Positions 1 through 4,369 are shown, counted from the stretch's first letter. The stretch is DNA of 11,080 nt from Francisellaceae bacterium (GCA_023266415.1 JAHFQG010000022.1:2170-13249), one strand, 5' to 3'. A program made the numbers and translations. The notes: a model not told the origin generated them from the letters alone.

Positions 1-2
1 GG

Positions 3-827
3 CTGAGTCGGTTAGTAGAGCTGCCATTATCGCTACGCCTTATCAAAGAAATCCATGAGCACCTAATGCAAGGCGTTAGGGGATCTCATGCAACCCCTGG
101 GGAATTTAGACGCAGTCAGAATTGGATTGGATCTCCCGGATGCACCCTAAACACAGCCAAGTTTGTGCCGCCACCTCCGGACAATTTAATGGGTTGCTTA
201 GGAGAATTGGAAAACTTTTTGCATGATAGATCATGGCCGCCCTTGATCCATATAGCCCTTTGTCATTATCAATTTGAAGCCATTCACCCATTTTTAGATG
301 GCAATGGGCGTGTTGGGCGACTTCTGATTATGTTGCTGCTGGTTGAACAAAGAATGCTGCCTTCGCCTCTGCTCTATTTATCTGCATTTTTTGAAGCAAC
401 ACGCGATGAATATTATAAACAGCTTTATAATGTCAGTTCAAAAGGCTCTTGGCATGAGTGGATAATTTATTTTCTTAATGGTGTTGCTGTTCAATCTGAA
501 GATGTTTTATCGCGCGCTGAGCGCATAAATGAATTATTAAATCAATGGAAAATTGATGTTGCAAGCAGTGGTTCCCAGGTTCCTATGGACCTGGTGCAAC
601 ATTTGGCTGTAAATCCTTATTTCACCACCAGTAAAATTGCTGAAGATCTAGGGATTGCTTACAGTACTGCCCAGAGAGGCGTTCAAAAACTTGAGGCCGC
701 AGGCATTATCAAAAAAACGAATGATAATAAGCGAGACAAAGTCTACTGTGCTATTGCAATATTAAACATTCTAGAAGAACCTACAAAAATCAGGATGGAT
801 GTTTATGAATCGCCGTTTCACAAATGA
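3..827 (+). CDS. Fic family protein with C-terminal winged helix (5' end outside window)
   Basis: The open frame runs from the window edge (first full codon at 3), so the true start lies upstream; the ATG at 66 is internal because the preceding codons already read as conserved Fic sequence (LPLSLRLIKEIHEHL). The catalytic Fic motif HPFLDGNGRVGR lies at about 285-320: the histidine is the general base and GNGR binds the nucleotide phosphates. Family members usually transfer AMP from ATP to hydroxyl side chains of target proteins. After the Fic fold, about 620-710 encodes a helix-turn-helix/winged-helix segment (TTSKIAEDLGIAYSTAQRGVQKLEAAGII), the common Fic-wHTH architecture, suggesting DNA binding or self-regulation. 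The N-terminal inhibitory helix, if present, is out of view. No downstream partner gene is seen on this strand. Family assignment is firm; target and role are unknown. Confidence 0.93.
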   Translation: MSRLVELPLSLRLIKEIHEHLMQGVRGSHATPGEFRRSQNWIGSPGCTLNTAKFVPPPPDNLMGCLGELENFLHDRSWPPLIHIALCHYQFEAIHPFLDGNGRVGRLLIMLLLVEQRMLPSPLLYLSAFFEATRDEYYKQLYNVSSKGSWHEWIIYFLNGVAVQSEDVLSRAERINELLNQWKIDVASSGSQVPMDLVQHLAVNPYFTTSKIAEDLGIAYSTAQRGVQKLEAAGIIKKTNDNKRDKVYCAIAILNILEEPTKIRMDVYESPFHK

Positions 828-1260
828 AGCGCAATAGAGTTATTCGTTTAACTTAGCGCAAAATAAGAGTAACCAGCAGTAAATCCTAAGAGTAACTTCT
901 CTAGAGTTCAACCAAACTTAAAAGACTCAAATAGAATCATCTTTCGATCGTTGAAATACTTCTTCAATAGAGTTAGCCGACAAGGTTCTTAAAATCCATG
1001 TATCTAACATGTCTGAGGATGCCCTTTCCAAACGAGGTTGATAACCGACTGGAATATAGGAAAATGTGATGCCAAACAAGGCATGCAGAAAAGCGTGGCC
1101 CATTCAACACTGAAGTGCAATTTTTTGGGGCCGCTTAATCCCAAGAATATCCTCTCAGGTGTTCTATGAACACTCTCTTCTTAAGTTTTGGTGCACTCTG
1201 CTGTTTATTCAAATAAATTTATAAAAGAAGGCATAGGGTTCTTTCATTGGGAAAAAGGGA
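828..1260. other. Gene-poor AT-rich stretch downstream of the Fic gene
   Basis: No convincing gene, terminator or promoter was found here apart from a 58-codon reading frame on the minus strand (927-1103). Minus-strand translations around 1110-1200 give short protein-like pieces broken by stops and frame changes, which suggests decayed coding DNA, but I cannot name the parent gene. Confidence 0.4.
927..1103 (-). CDS. Orphan 58-residue reading frame, possibly a gene relic
   Basis: An ATG at 1101-1103 opens a 58-codon frame ending in TGA at 927-929. The product begins MGHAFLHALFG and ends with LRTLSANSIEEVFQRSKDDSI. A TGA codon lies directly before the ATG in the same frame and no good ribosome binding site is visible, so this may be the tail of a longer decayed gene rather than an independent one. 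The C-terminal half is amphipathic and protein-like in composition. I vaguely see a resemblance to tails of Rpn-type transposase/nuclease proteins (W-IL-A-SIEEVF pattern), but that is not strong enough to assign. Confidence 0.25.
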   Translation of the reverse strand: MGHAFLHALFGITFSYIPVGYQPRLERASSDMLDTWILRTLSANSIEEVFQRSKDDSI

Positions 1261-1290
1261 GGACTGGATACCAGCTTTCGCTGGTATGAC
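1261..1290. repeat. Palindromic hairpin repeat, unit 1
   Basis: A perfect 8-bp inverted repeat, ATACCAGC at 1268-1275 and GCTGGTAT at 1280-1287, is separated by the loop TTTC. The leading 15 bases GGACTGGATACCAGC (1261-1275) recur with one change exactly 100 bases later at 1361-1375, marking the ends of a composite repeat patch. Confidence 0.7.
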
Positions 1291-1297
1291 AAAGCTC

Positions 1298-1375
1298 CTG
1301 TCACCCCAGCGCACTTTTCTGTCACCCCAGCGGAGGCTGGGGTCCAGAAGACCGATATTCGGACTGGATGCCAGC
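1298..1375. repeat. Composite palindromic repeat patch, units 2 and 3
   Basis: CTGTCACCCCAGCG occurs twice in direct orientation (1298-1311 and 1319-1332). The second copy continues into a perfect hairpin, ACCCCAGC at 1324-1331 and GCTGGGGT at 1336-1343, and the patch closes with GGACTGGATGCCAGC at 1361-1375. This is the REP-like family with a CAGC/GCTG core; a related hairpin lies inside the mobile element at 4038-4070. The patch overlaps the 3' end of the small membrane-protein gene. Confidence 0.65.
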
Positions 1376-1543
1376 CTGCTCCCATTTTTTATCCAATCCT
1401 TTGAAGATTAAATGGGCCAATCCGTATGACATACAACTTCCAAATATAATGGCATAAAATATGCTTTGGCCTGCAATAATAACAACCACAAACGAAAGCA
1501 TAAATATTGTCAAATAGATCAATGATTTTTTAAAGTGAATCAC
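1322..1543 (-). CDS. Small two-helix membrane protein with repeat-derived tail (hypothetical)
   Basis: The 73-codon frame starts with GTG at 1541-1543; a TAA three codons upstream excludes any longer start. Residues about 8-27 (IYLTIFMLSFVVVIIAGQSI) and about 28-48 are strongly hydrophobic with a basic N-terminus (MIHFKKS), suggesting two membrane helices and a basic C-terminal end (FKGLDKKWEQ). The last roughly 20 residues, including the stop, are encoded by the palindromic repeat patch, so the original C-terminus was probably near KKWEQ. The purine-rich sequence AAGAA directly abuts the GTG, which is too close for a good ribosome site. I do not recognise a family. It could be a real small gene altered by a repeat insertion, or a relic. 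Confidence 0.4.
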   Translation of the reverse strand: MIHFKKSLIYLTIFMLSFVVVIIAGQSIFYAIIFGSCMSYGLAHLIFKGLDKKWEQAGIQSEYRSSGPQPPLG

Positions 1544-1782
1544 TTCTTTTTAACCTTGACATCAATAGTATTGAAAGCGAATTATATAGTTATAAGACTT
1601 ACTTTGTTCAAAAATGTCTTGTATAAAAGTCCATTGTGTCTAAAATATTTATTCAGCAGTTCTGATTACCAACAAAGTTATTTACATAACTGTTTTTGCA
1701 AACAGTGCAACGTGATGTAACCCCTGCGTAGCAGCATCTTGACTTCCAAATAGAATTATGAAAAATACGGTATATTATGGCC

Positions 1783-1799
1783 ATTCATGCAACAAAGCC
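1783..1799 (-). repeat. Solitary IS903-like terminal inverted repeat
   Basis: ATTCATGCAACAAAGCC differs by one base from the right end of the element at 4013-4217, and the preceding TGGCC is also shared. Read inward from the outer end it is GGCTTTGTTGCATGAAT, close to the IS903 end as I recall it. I could not find a matching left end within the window, so this may be the scar of a decayed or deleted copy. Confidence 0.5.
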
Positions 1800-1976
1800 G
1801 AAAAAAGAACCTTATACCTGTGTGAATGGCCAAGGCATATCAATTTATAATGAAAATAAACAAAATCAAAAAAAAGTCGTTTATCGTTCTCTTTTTGAGG
1901 GGATACGAACTCACAAGGGATGTTTTTATTATTTACACGGGACATGCGAAAAATAAGACAAAACCAAGACTCCCCA

Positions 1977-2023
1977 TTATCCCGAGTGTGGCCCCCGTCA
2001 TCCCGAGCACAGCGAGGGATCTC
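1977..2023 (+). repeat. Left arm of the inverted repeats around the GIY-YIG gene
   Basis: A degenerate half unit (TTATCCCGAG, 1977-1986) is followed by a full unit whose 21-base hairpin core is 2000-2020 (stem ATCCC/GGGAT). The same half-plus-full layout appears inverted at 2348-2393 and directly at 4096-4142, which defines it as one repeat family. The arm ends 28 bases before the GIY-YIG start codon. Confidence 0.75.
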
Positions 2024-2051
2024 TTTTGGCACGCGCAATAAGGAATAACCT

Positions 2052-2342
2052 ATGCATACCGAATCATACGTATATCTTGTAGCAAACTCACATAACAATG
2101 TACTGTATGTTGGCGTAACCACAGATTTGATACGCCGTATTTACGAACATAAAAATAAATTTGTACAGGGGTTTACAAAAAAATACAACGTAGATCGCCT
2201 GGTGTACTATGAAGCATGTGCAAATATTTTTGCAGCCATTGAACGGGAGAAGAAAATTAAAGGATGGTCTCGGAAAAAGAAGAATGACCTTGTTAATGCA
2301 TTTAATCCAGAATGGAAGGATTTGTATCAATCAATATGTTAA
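2052..2342 (+). CDS. Single-domain GIY-YIG endonuclease (UPF0213/COG2827-like)
   Basis: The 96-residue product is one GIY-YIG nuclease domain. The GIY-like motif is Y6-V7-Y8 and the YIG-like motif is Y19-V20-G21 (LYVGVT). The catalytic arginine is in DLIRRIYEH (R28/R29), the metal-binding glutamate is in AIEREKKIKGW (E64/E66), and the conserved NPEW lies near the end. This is the full length for the short stand-alone family, whose biological substrate is generally not established. TAAGGA (2039-2044) sits 7 bases before the ATG. The gene lies between inverted copies of a palindromic repeat (1977-2023 and 2348-2393), the downstream arm starting 6 bases after the stop, so it may travel with or act on these repeats; that is inference. 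Confidence 0.92.
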   Translation: MHTESYVYLVANSHNNVLYVGVTTDLIRRIYEHKNKFVQGFTKKYNVDRLVYYEACANIFAAIEREKKIKGWSRKKKNDLVNAFNPEWKDLYQSIC

Positions 2343-2347
2343 TGCTA

Positions 2348-2393
2348 GGAGATCCCTCGCTGCGCTCGGGATGACGGGCTATACTCGGGATAA
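2348..2393 (-). repeat. Right arm of the inverted repeats around the GIY-YIG gene
   Basis: This is the reverse complement of the left arm with few changes: a full unit (hairpin core 2352-2372) followed by the half unit (CTCGGGATAA, 2384-2393). Left and right arms differ mainly by a 2-base length change in the C-run and by transitions. Together they enclose about 417 bp holding only the nuclease gene. Confidence 0.75.
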
Positions 2394-2415
2394 CGGGCTA
2401 CGCTCTGAGTTCCCA

Positions 2416-2444
2416 CGTCATCCCGAACATCGTGAGAGATCTCC
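2416..2444 (+). repeat. Additional copy of the palindromic repeat
   Basis: A full unit in the opposite orientation to the preceding arm. Its hairpin core is 2420-2440, with the alternative centre ACATCGT instead of GCRYAGC and one stem mismatch. It ends 13 bases before the stop codon of the convergent YciI gene and could serve as an intergenic hairpin there. Confidence 0.65.
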
Positions 2445-2457
2445 TGAAGAGGATCTC

Positions 2458-2751
2458 TTAAAGCACCACATTAAACGCTTCTGAAGATTTGGATACATCA
2501 AATTCATATATATTGTATTCAACTAACTTGTTTGTCCAAAAAGGGTCTTCGTGGCAAATTTTTTCAATGGTAGTTCGATTTTCAGAGCGGGCCAAAATCA
2601 CACCGCCAGTGGGAGGATTTTGACGCCCAGAAGCAATAAATACCCCTTTCTGATAATATTCATCCAAAAACACAATATGGGTTGGGCGGTAGGTATCAAT
2701 CTCAGCCAAAGGAACAATGTATCTTAGAATGATAACAAACAAAGTATTCAC
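2458..2751 (-). CDS. YciI-family protein
   Basis: The product matches the YciI/YCII fold (ferredoxin-like alpha-beta, dimeric). Visible hallmarks are the start strand FVIILRY, the segment RPTHIVFLDEYYQKGVFIASG with conserved H25 and D30, the NPPTGGVILA turn, and the end strand NIYEFDV. I chose the GTG at 2749-2751 (97 residues) over the ATG at 2806-2808: an AAGAAGG stretch lies about 8 bases before the GTG, no ribosome site precedes the ATG, and YciI proteins normally begin directly with this first strand. Some relatives have been linked to hydrolase or chlorohydrolase-like chemistry, but most have no known reaction. The stop lies next to a repeat. It is divergent from the small basic protein at 2827. 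Confidence 0.85.
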   Translation of the reverse strand: MNTLFVIILRYIVPLAEIDTYRPTHIVFLDEYYQKGVFIASGRQNPPTGGVILARSENRTTIEKICHEDPFWTNKLVEYNIYEFDVSKSSEAFNVVL

Positions 2752-2826
2752 GGGGCAGGCCTTCTTTAAATGGGAAGCTATTCTATGATACGATGAAACC
2801 AGTTCCATTGTATAAGGAGATTATCG

Positions 2827-2934
2827 ATGAGTAAATCACAAGACTCTAAAAAAGAAGGTAAAAAAGAACCCAAATTTAAGTCAATCAAGGAAAAACGGAA
2901 GGCCAAACAAGAAAAAAGAGATGCAAAACAATAA
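2827..2934 (+). CDS. Small lysine-rich protein, 35 residues (hypothetical)
   Basis: ATG at 2827-2829 is preceded by AAGGAG (2814-2819) with ideal 7-base spacing, and the frame closes with TAA at 2932-2934. The product (MSKSQDSKKEGKKEPKFKSI, then EKRKAKQEKRDAKQ) has no hydrophobic segment. It is dominated by lysine, with arginine, glutamate and aspartate, and looks like a charged helix or a disordered nucleic-acid- or ribosome-binding tail. I do not recognise a named family. The strong ribosome site and biased composition, unlike the DNA around it, support a real gene. It lies upstream of rpoH in the same direction, separated by a GC-rich hairpin, and so is probably a separate transcript. Confidence 0.65.
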   Translation: MSKSQDSKKEGKKEPKFKSIKEKRKAKQEKRDAKQ

Positions 2935-2957
2935 GATACGATATACATAGGTTCCAC

Positions 2958-2980
2958 CCTCTCCCGCTTCACGGGAGAGG
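2958..2980. repeat. GC-rich hairpin between the small basic gene and rpoH
   Basis: CCTCTCCCG (2958-2966) and CGGGAGAGG (2972-2980) form a perfect 9-bp stem with a 5-base loop. No T-run follows, so it is not a classic intrinsic terminator. It may still end or stabilise the upstream transcript, or be a copy of a dispersed palindromic repeat. Confidence 0.5.
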
Positions 2981-3010
2981 CGTCGGTTGCCTCAGCCTGT
3001 GCTCTTTAAA

Positions 3011-3039
3011 TAGACAGAGCTCAATCATCGTCCTATAAA
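3011..3039 (+). promoter_or_regulatory. Predicted sigma70-type promoter of rpoH
   Basis: TAGACA (3011-3016, 5 of 6 to TTGACA) and TATAAA (3034-3039, 5 of 6 to TATAAT) are separated by exactly 17 bases. Transcription would begin at about 3045-3047, inside the adjoining operator, leaving a leader of about 48 nucleotides before the rpoH start. Confidence 0.6.
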
Positions 3040-3041
3040 AA

Positions 3042-3068
3042 CTAGCACTCTCCTTAAGAGAGTGCTAA
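3042..3068. promoter_or_regulatory. CIRCE operator (HrcA binding site) upstream of rpoH
   Basis: The inverted repeat TAGCACTC (3043-3050), 9-base spacer, GAGTGCTA (3060-3067) matches the CIRCE consensus TTAGCACTC-N9-GAGTGCTAA in spacing and in all but the first base of the left half. The palindrome extends two bases further inward on each side. CIRCE is the target of the heat-shock repressor HrcA, best known from groESL and dnaK operons. Its position over the predicted start site fits repression by blocking initiation. Confidence 0.85.
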
Positions 3069-3071
3069 AAT

Positions 3072-3087
3072 ACCCTCATTGGAGGGT
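3072..3087 (+). promoter_or_regulatory. Hairpin sequestering the rpoH Shine-Dalgarno sequence
   Basis: ACCCTC (3072-3077) is perfectly complementary to GAGGGT (3082-3087) with the loop ATTG. The second arm contains most of the Shine-Dalgarno sequence GGAGGG (3081-3086), which lies 7 bases before the ATG. A short SD-masking hairpin in a heat-shock sigma gene is a plausible RNA thermometer; thermal behaviour is inferred. Confidence 0.5.
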
Positions 3088-3093
3088 TGTACC

Positions 3094-3930
3094 ATGTCAA
3101 CAGCTGTATATAATAACAGTATTTTAGAACATAATTGGACCCATTACGTCCGCCAAGGGGATAAGTACCCCCTATTATCCACCGAAGAAGAACGGATCCT
3201 CGTAGAACGCTTTACGTATCATGGCGACCTAAAAGCCGCTCAACAATTGGTGTTATCACACATACGATATGTGGTCTACGCAGCCAAATCATACCAAGGA
3301 TACGGCCTGCCATTGGCTGATTTAATGCAAGAAGGTACCATCGGATTGATGAAAGCCGTAAAAGGGTTTCGGTTAAACCAAGGGGTTCGGTTAATTACCT
3401 ACGCCATGAAATGGATTAAATCCGCCATACAGGATTTTGTGGTTCGTAACTGGTGTTTGGTGAAAATTGCTACCACTAAAGCACAAAGAAAATTATTCTT
3501 CAACCTAAGACGTCACAAAAAAGATACCGCGTGGCTGTCATTATCCGATAAAAAGCACATTGCTGAACAACTCAATGTCCCCGTATCAGAAGTGTCTGAA
3601 ATGGAAGGACGACTCTACACCCACGATACTTCTTTTGGGGAGCAGGAAGAAGGCGTTATTTCGCCTGAAGACTATCTGGCTGGCCCCGAAACTTTAGAGC
3701 CTTTGCATGAAGTTAGTCAAGAACACACAACGCAATTACCTGCTTTGTTACAAACATTGGATGCCCGTGCTCGCCGGATTATTGAAACTCGTTGGCTTCA
3801 AGAAGAAAGGGAACAGGCTTCCTTAAAAGAACTTTCTGTAGAAATGGGTATTTCTATAGAGCGCGTTCGACAATTAGAGCAGAATGCCTTGAGGAAAATG
3901 CGAGAAAAATCTGGAGAGGTATCTTTCTAA
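3094..3930 (+). CDS. rpoH: Heat-shock sigma factor RpoH (sigma32)
   Basis: This 278-residue protein directs RNA polymerase to heat-shock promoters. It has the sigma70 group layout: region 2.2 DLMQEGTIGLMKAV (about 76-89) for core binding, then GVRLITYAMKWIKSAIQDFVVRNW (regions 2.3-2.4) for the -10 element. Region 4.2 is the helix-turn-helix LKELSVEMGISIERVRQLEQNALRKMR (about 244-270). The diagnostic RpoH box QRKLFFNLR is at 131-139, which separates it from other alternative sigma factors. Length matches the family (about 280-290). I place the start at ATG 3094, after GGAGGG at 7-base spacing; a TTG at 3079 overlaps the ribosome site and is unlikely. A sigma70-like promoter, CIRCE operator and SD hairpin precede it, suggesting both transcriptional and translational control. 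Confidence 0.97.
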   Translation: MSTAVYNNSILEHNWTHYVRQGDKYPLLSTEEERILVERFTYHGDLKAAQQLVLSHIRYVVYAAKSYQGYGLPLADLMQEGTIGLMKAVKGFRLNQGVRLITYAMKWIKSAIQDFVVRNWCLVKIATTKAQRKLFFNLRRHKKDTAWLSLSDKKHIAEQLNVPVSEVSEMEGRLYTHDTSFGEQEEGVISPEDYLAGPETLEPLHEVSQEHTTQLPALLQTLDARARRIIETRWLQEEREQASLKELSVEMGISIERVRQLEQNALRKMREKSGEVSF

Positions 3931-4025
3931 ATGTCTTCGAATTGATTAATATGAATGTCCCCATCTGGAAAGCGAGCAATAATATCTAATTGCCCACCAA
4001 ACAACTCACTCCGGCCTTGTTGCAT
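3927..4025 (-). pseudogene. C-terminal fragment of a probable XRE-type regulator
   Basis: The minus strand reads SELFGGQLDIIARFPDG followed by DIHINQFEDI and stops at 3927-3929, overlapping the rpoH stop. The pattern GG-L-I-A-FPDG-I-INQF resembles the tail of XRE/HigA-type helix-turn-helix proteins, whose DNA-binding part would lie upstream. Here the frame runs back into the terminal repeat of the 205-bp element, where an ATG at 4023-4025 could give a 32-residue peptide. In the reconstructed pre-insertion sequence the fragment would already follow cydX directly, so the front of the gene was lost before the insertion. A chance reading frame is not excluded. Confidence 0.4.
4004..4012. repeat. 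Target site duplication, left copy
   Basis: ACTCACTCC directly precedes the left end of the 205-bp element and is identical to 4218-4226 after its right end. Nine bases is, to my knowledge, the duplication size of the IS903 group of IS5-family elements. Confidence 0.85.
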
Positions 4026-4037
4026 GAATCAGGCATT

Positions 4038-4070
4038 CTGGATGTCATGCCAGTGAAAACTGGCATCCAG
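4038..4070. repeat. Internal hairpin of the 205-bp element
   Basis: ATGCCAGT (4047-4054) and ACTGGCAT (4059-4066) enclose the loop GAAA, with outer flanks CTGGAT (4038-4043) and ATCCAG (4065-4070) also complementary. It belongs to the same sequence class as the patch at 1261-1375. Confidence 0.65.
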
Positions 4071-4095
4071 TTGCCCGTAGTATATATTTTGTTAA

Positions 4096-4187
4096 GTCAT
4101 CCCAAACGTAGCCCGTCATCCCGAGCGTAGCGAGGGATCTCCCTCTATGCCACTCTTAGGAGATCCCTCACAATGTTCGGGATGACG
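4096..4187. repeat. REPIN-like pair of inverted palindromic units inside the 205-bp element
   Basis: A half unit (from 4096) leads into a full unit at 4114-4142 (core 4118-4138), then a 16-base spacer, then an inverted full unit at 4159-4187 (core 4163-4183). The two 29-base units match perfectly in 11-base outer blocks on each side and differ only in the 7-base centre. Two inverted short palindromes with a small spacer is the geometry of REPIN elements. The left side matches the arms around the GIY-YIG gene. Confidence 0.75.
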
Positions 4188-4217
4188 TGGAAACATGGCC
4201 ATTCATGCAACAAGGCC

Positions 4218-4226
4218 ACTCACTCC
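4218..4226. repeat. Target site duplication, right copy
   Basis: ACTCACTCC directly follows the right end of the element and overlaps the cydX stop codon (4220-4222, minus strand). Confidence 0.85.
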
Positions 4227-4336
4227 CACTTCTTCTTTTCTTCCTGAAACGCATTCTCATGCTCTAACCAAAGAGTATTGATAATACCGCATGAGCAGGC
4301 GAACAGTACCCCTAAAATCCACGTAAAATACCACAT
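4220..4336 (-). CDS. cydX: Cytochrome bd oxidase small subunit CydX
   Basis: The 38-residue single-helix protein begins MWYFTWILGVLFACSCGII, almost the CydX/YbgT signature of E. coli (MWYFAWILG-LLACSFGVI), and ends in a charged tail (HENAFQEEKKKWE). CydX binds CydA in the membrane and stabilises the haem centres of the bd oxidase. It is the last gene of the operon, 33 bases after cydB, with AAGGA about 9 bases before the ATG. The 205-bp element lies at its stop codon; the duplicated target keeps the stop intact. The element's hairpins now form the 3' end region of the operon transcript. Confidence 0.93.
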   Translation of the reverse strand: MWYFTWILGVLFACSCGIINTLWLEHENAFQEEKKKWE

Positions 4337-4369
4337 GATGAATGTCCTTTTTTAAACACCCCTAACCCT

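Larger units (their letters stand above)
1544..2051. other. Intergenic stretch between the small membrane protein and the GIY-YIG gene
   Basis: It holds a 7-bp hairpin (ACTGTTT 1689-1695, AAACAGT 1700-1706), a solitary IS903-like terminal repeat (1783-1799), and a repeat arm (1977-2023). TGGCCATTCA (1778-1787) pairs with TGAATGGCCA (1823-1832) around a 35-base loop. Short reading frames here are spurious; one on the plus strand (1826-2041) ends in repeat-encoded residues. Confidence 0.45.
4013..4217. mobile_element. 205-bp non-autonomous IS903-like element (MITE) carrying palindromic repeats
   Basis: The ends are perfect 17-bp inverted repeats: GGCCTTGTTGCATGAAT at 4013-4029 and its reverse complement at 4201-4217. 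They closely resemble IS903-group (IS5 family) terminal repeats. A perfect 9-bp direct repeat flanks it on both sides. The interior has no reading frame for a transposase, so movement would need an enzyme supplied in trans. Inside are a hairpin of the CAGC/GCTG family (4038-4070) and a pair of inverted palindromic units (4096-4187). It inserted at the 3' end of cydX: the duplicated target contains the cydX stop codon, so the gene was spared. Confidence 0.85.

Noticed and set aside
1535..1720. 61-codon plus-strand reading frame (MNHFFLTLTSIV...)
   Set aside because: It lies in AT-rich intergenic DNA, has no ribosome site, overlaps the start of the minus-strand membrane-protein frame, and has unremarkable composition.
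1739..1776. TTGACT followed by TATATT as a promoter for the GIY-YIG region
   Set aside because: The spacing is 26 bases, far from 17, and hexamers at a proper distance from TTGACT are poor, so I do not call a promoter.
1826..2041. 71-codon plus-strand reading frame before the GIY-YIG gene
   Set aside because: Its last third is translated palindromic repeat (VIPSTARDL-type residues), the first part is low-complexity lysine/isoleucine, and no ribosome site is present.
2752..2808. ATG start at 2806-2808 for the YciI gene
   Set aside because: It lacks a ribosome site and adds 19 residues not expected for the family; the GTG at 2749-2751 has AAGAAGG at good spacing.
2958..2980. Intrinsic terminator upstream of rpoH
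   Set aside because: The stem is strong, but no T-run follows on either strand, so it is listed only as a hairpin.
3079..3093. TTG start for rpoH five codons upstream
   Set aside because: The TTG overlaps the Shine-Dalgarno sequence of the ATG at 3094, and the added residues are coded by the ribosome site itself.
1977..4187. CRISPR array
   Set aside because: Repeat units are palindromic, occur in both orientations, are irregularly spaced and are not separated by uniform spacers; no cas gene is visible.
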